Shown here: positions 5,457-6,077 of the stretch, piece after piece
Position numbering within the stretch: position 1 is the first letter of the stretch
How the letters are laid out: each line of letters starts with the position of its first letter
Origin: Desulfobacteraceae bacterium
Lineage (GTDB): Bacteria; Desulfobacterota; DSM-4660; Desulfatiglandales; B25-G16
Assembly (NCBI GenBank): GCA_028572035.1
Contig: JAPVWE010000086.1
Span: 1-6,077 of the forward strand
Length of the DNA stretch: 6,077 nt
Direction: 5' to 3'
Program-made: the position numbers and the translations under genes
The notes under the pieces: generated by a model
Told to the model about the DNA's origin: nothing
The model's input: the letters and a program-made list of their open reading frames with translations, nothing else
Databases searched by the model: none

Positions 5457-5596
5457 GTCATTGGTCATTAGTCATCAGTCATTTGGTAATTCAGGAAATC
5501 TCTGACTATTGGTGTAATTTACCAGTGACAAATGCTTCCGATCTCCCGATTCCGGGACTCGGAAGCCGGAATTCGGAAACTATTGACTAATGACAG
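5457..5596. repeat. Inverted-repeat element with GTCATTR heptamers
   Basis: The left end is a tandem array of heptamer-like units: GTCATTG, GTCATTA, GTCATCA and GTCATTTG (5457-5485). GTCATTAGTCA (5464-5474) is perfectly inverted at 5584-5594 (TGACTAATGAC). Just inside, AATTCAGG and CCGGAATT also align imperfectly as inverted copies. Two smaller hairpins lie within, at 5507-5527 (TATTGGT/ACCAGTG, with wobbles) and 5534-5566. The element starts 7 nt after the htpX remnant stop and ends 10 nt before the stop of the convergent ABC gene, so it exactly fills the space between two 3' ends. There is no T-run to suggest a standard terminator. Confidence 0.7.
5534..5566. repeat. Strong 13-bp hairpin inside the intergenic repeat
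   Basis: GCTTCCGA (5534-5541) pairs with TCGGAAGC (5559-5566). After a small internal loop, TCCCG (5544-5548) pairs with CGGGA (5553-5557), leaving the tetraloop ATTC. It is the most stable hairpin in this region. With no flanking T-run, it may act as a 3'-end RNA-stabilising fold or simply as part of the repeat. Confidence 0.7.
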
Positions 5597-5606
5597 TCTT
5601 TGTAAA

Positions 5607-6077
5607 TCATATCAACAGATACTTTTTCCGCACCTCCTCATTCTCCTTCAGTTCCTCAATACTTCCCTGGTATCTGATCTTCCCGTCATCAATTATATAA
5701 CCATGGTCACTCAGTCTTAGGGTAGTCTTCACGTTCTGCTCGGCCAGCAGAACGGTTAAACCGGTTTCTTTCAACGTTCCTATTTGATCCTCCAGGGTCT
5801 TTACCAGCGCAGGTGCCAACCCCTCTGTGGGCTCATCCAAAAGAAGCACCTTGGGTCTGAGGGCCAGGGCTCGAGCAAGTGCCACCCTCTTCTTTTCTCC
5901 CCCAGATAGCTTTTGCGCATTTTTCTCTGCATAATCATGAGAGAGGCCGGATTCTGAAAGGCATTTTAAAATATGTTCGCTCTGAACATCTCCGAAAAGA
6001 GAGGGGCCATAAGCCACGTTATCATATACAGTCCCAGGAAACATTGCACTATCCTGATGCACGAGCACTACATTACG
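5607..6077 (-). CDS. ABC transporter ATP-binding protein, LivF-like C-terminus (5' end off window)
   Basis: This cytoplasmic ATPase would power an ABC transporter; 156 residues are visible and the Walker A part lies beyond the edge. The Q-loop region reads VHQDSAMFPG (6-15), the signature LSGGEKKR (57-64), and Walker B VLLLDEP (77-83). TEGLAP (84-89), the AEQN at the H-loop position (112-115) and the ending EEVRKKYL are typical of LivF, which imports branched-chain amino acids. By contrast, FPGTVYDNVAYG (13-24) and RVALARALALRP (64-75) resemble other importer or exporter ATPases. Gln in place of the H-loop His is normal for LivF. The first visible codon is CGT at 6077; the GTG at 6068 is internal, not a start. 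The TGA at 5607-5609 is 10 nt from the repeat element. The substrate is uncertain. Confidence 0.85.
   Translation of the reverse strand, partial: RNVVLVHQDSAMFPGTVYDNVAYGPSLFGDVQSEHILKCLSESGLSHDYAEKNAQKLSGGEKKRVALARALALRPKVLLLDEPTEGLAPALVKTLEDQIGTLKETGLTVLLAEQNVKTTLRLSDHGYIIDDGKIRYQGSIEELKENEEVRKKYLLI

Noticed and set aside
5457..5485. CRISPR-like array of short repeats
   Set aside because: The units are contiguous heptamers without spacers and no cas genes are present.
5534..5566. Rho-independent terminator between the convergent genes
   Set aside because: The hairpin is strong but lacks a T-run on both strands, unlike the clear terminator at 74-104.
5532..5720. Plus-strand frame across the repeat and the ABC gene
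   Set aside because: It combines repeat DNA with the antisense of the ABC ATPase C-terminus and has no protein-like features.

Overview
The window looks like a piece of chromosome from a free-living, Gram-negative-type bacterium of moderate G+C. An anaerobic or syntrophic lineage, possibly deltaproteobacterial in the broad sense, is my best guess. That guess rests on the NDP-forming acyl-CoA synthetase genes, the branched-chain-amino-acid-type ABC ATPase, the HtpX subtype, and the short-unit intergenic repeats. It is inference; no marker here fixes the taxon. The window is a patchwork of short transcription units, two gene remnants and two inverted-repeat elements. There is no CRISPR array, transposase or phage module.

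Left part (1-1080): a minus-strand unit reads secG (protein translocase subunit), then tRNA-Leu(GAG) 8 nt later, then a strong intrinsic terminator. This is the same secG-tRNA-Leu order as secG-leuU in Escherichia coli. Divergent from it is a 100-residue orphan protein with a possible ribbon-helix-helix core. A good sigma70-type promoter precedes the orphan, and a plausible opposite-facing promoter precedes secG.

Middle part (1081-4414): two minus-strand paralogues of the alpha (CoA-binding plus phospho-histidine) subunit of NDP-forming acyl-CoA synthetase lie 54 nt apart, probably as one operon. No ATP-grasp beta partner is present. The operon leader holds a 15-bp hairpin and protein-like but frame-broken sequence. 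The operon's 3' end runs into a roughly 150-bp inverted repeat with tandem decamers, and repeat sequence supplies the last codons of the second gene.

Right part (4355-6077): a consensus promoter drives a stand-alone mannose-6-phosphate isomerase type II-like cupin on the plus strand. Its stop codon overlaps that of a minus-strand adenine deaminase remnant (C-terminal part only). This remnant abuts, 5' end to 5' end, the C-terminal remnant of the membrane protease gene htpX on the plus strand. The junction lies at about 5153-5160, and the htpX remnant also carries an internal stop. A second inverted-repeat element, built on GTCATTR heptamers, fills the space between the htpX remnant and a minus-strand ABC ATPase that runs off the right edge.

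The most unusual items are the ade/htpX remnant junction, the two repeat elements placed exactly at gene ends, the paired synthetase alpha subunits without a beta subunit, and the mixed family signatures of the ABC ATPase. I found no convincing new multi-gene system.
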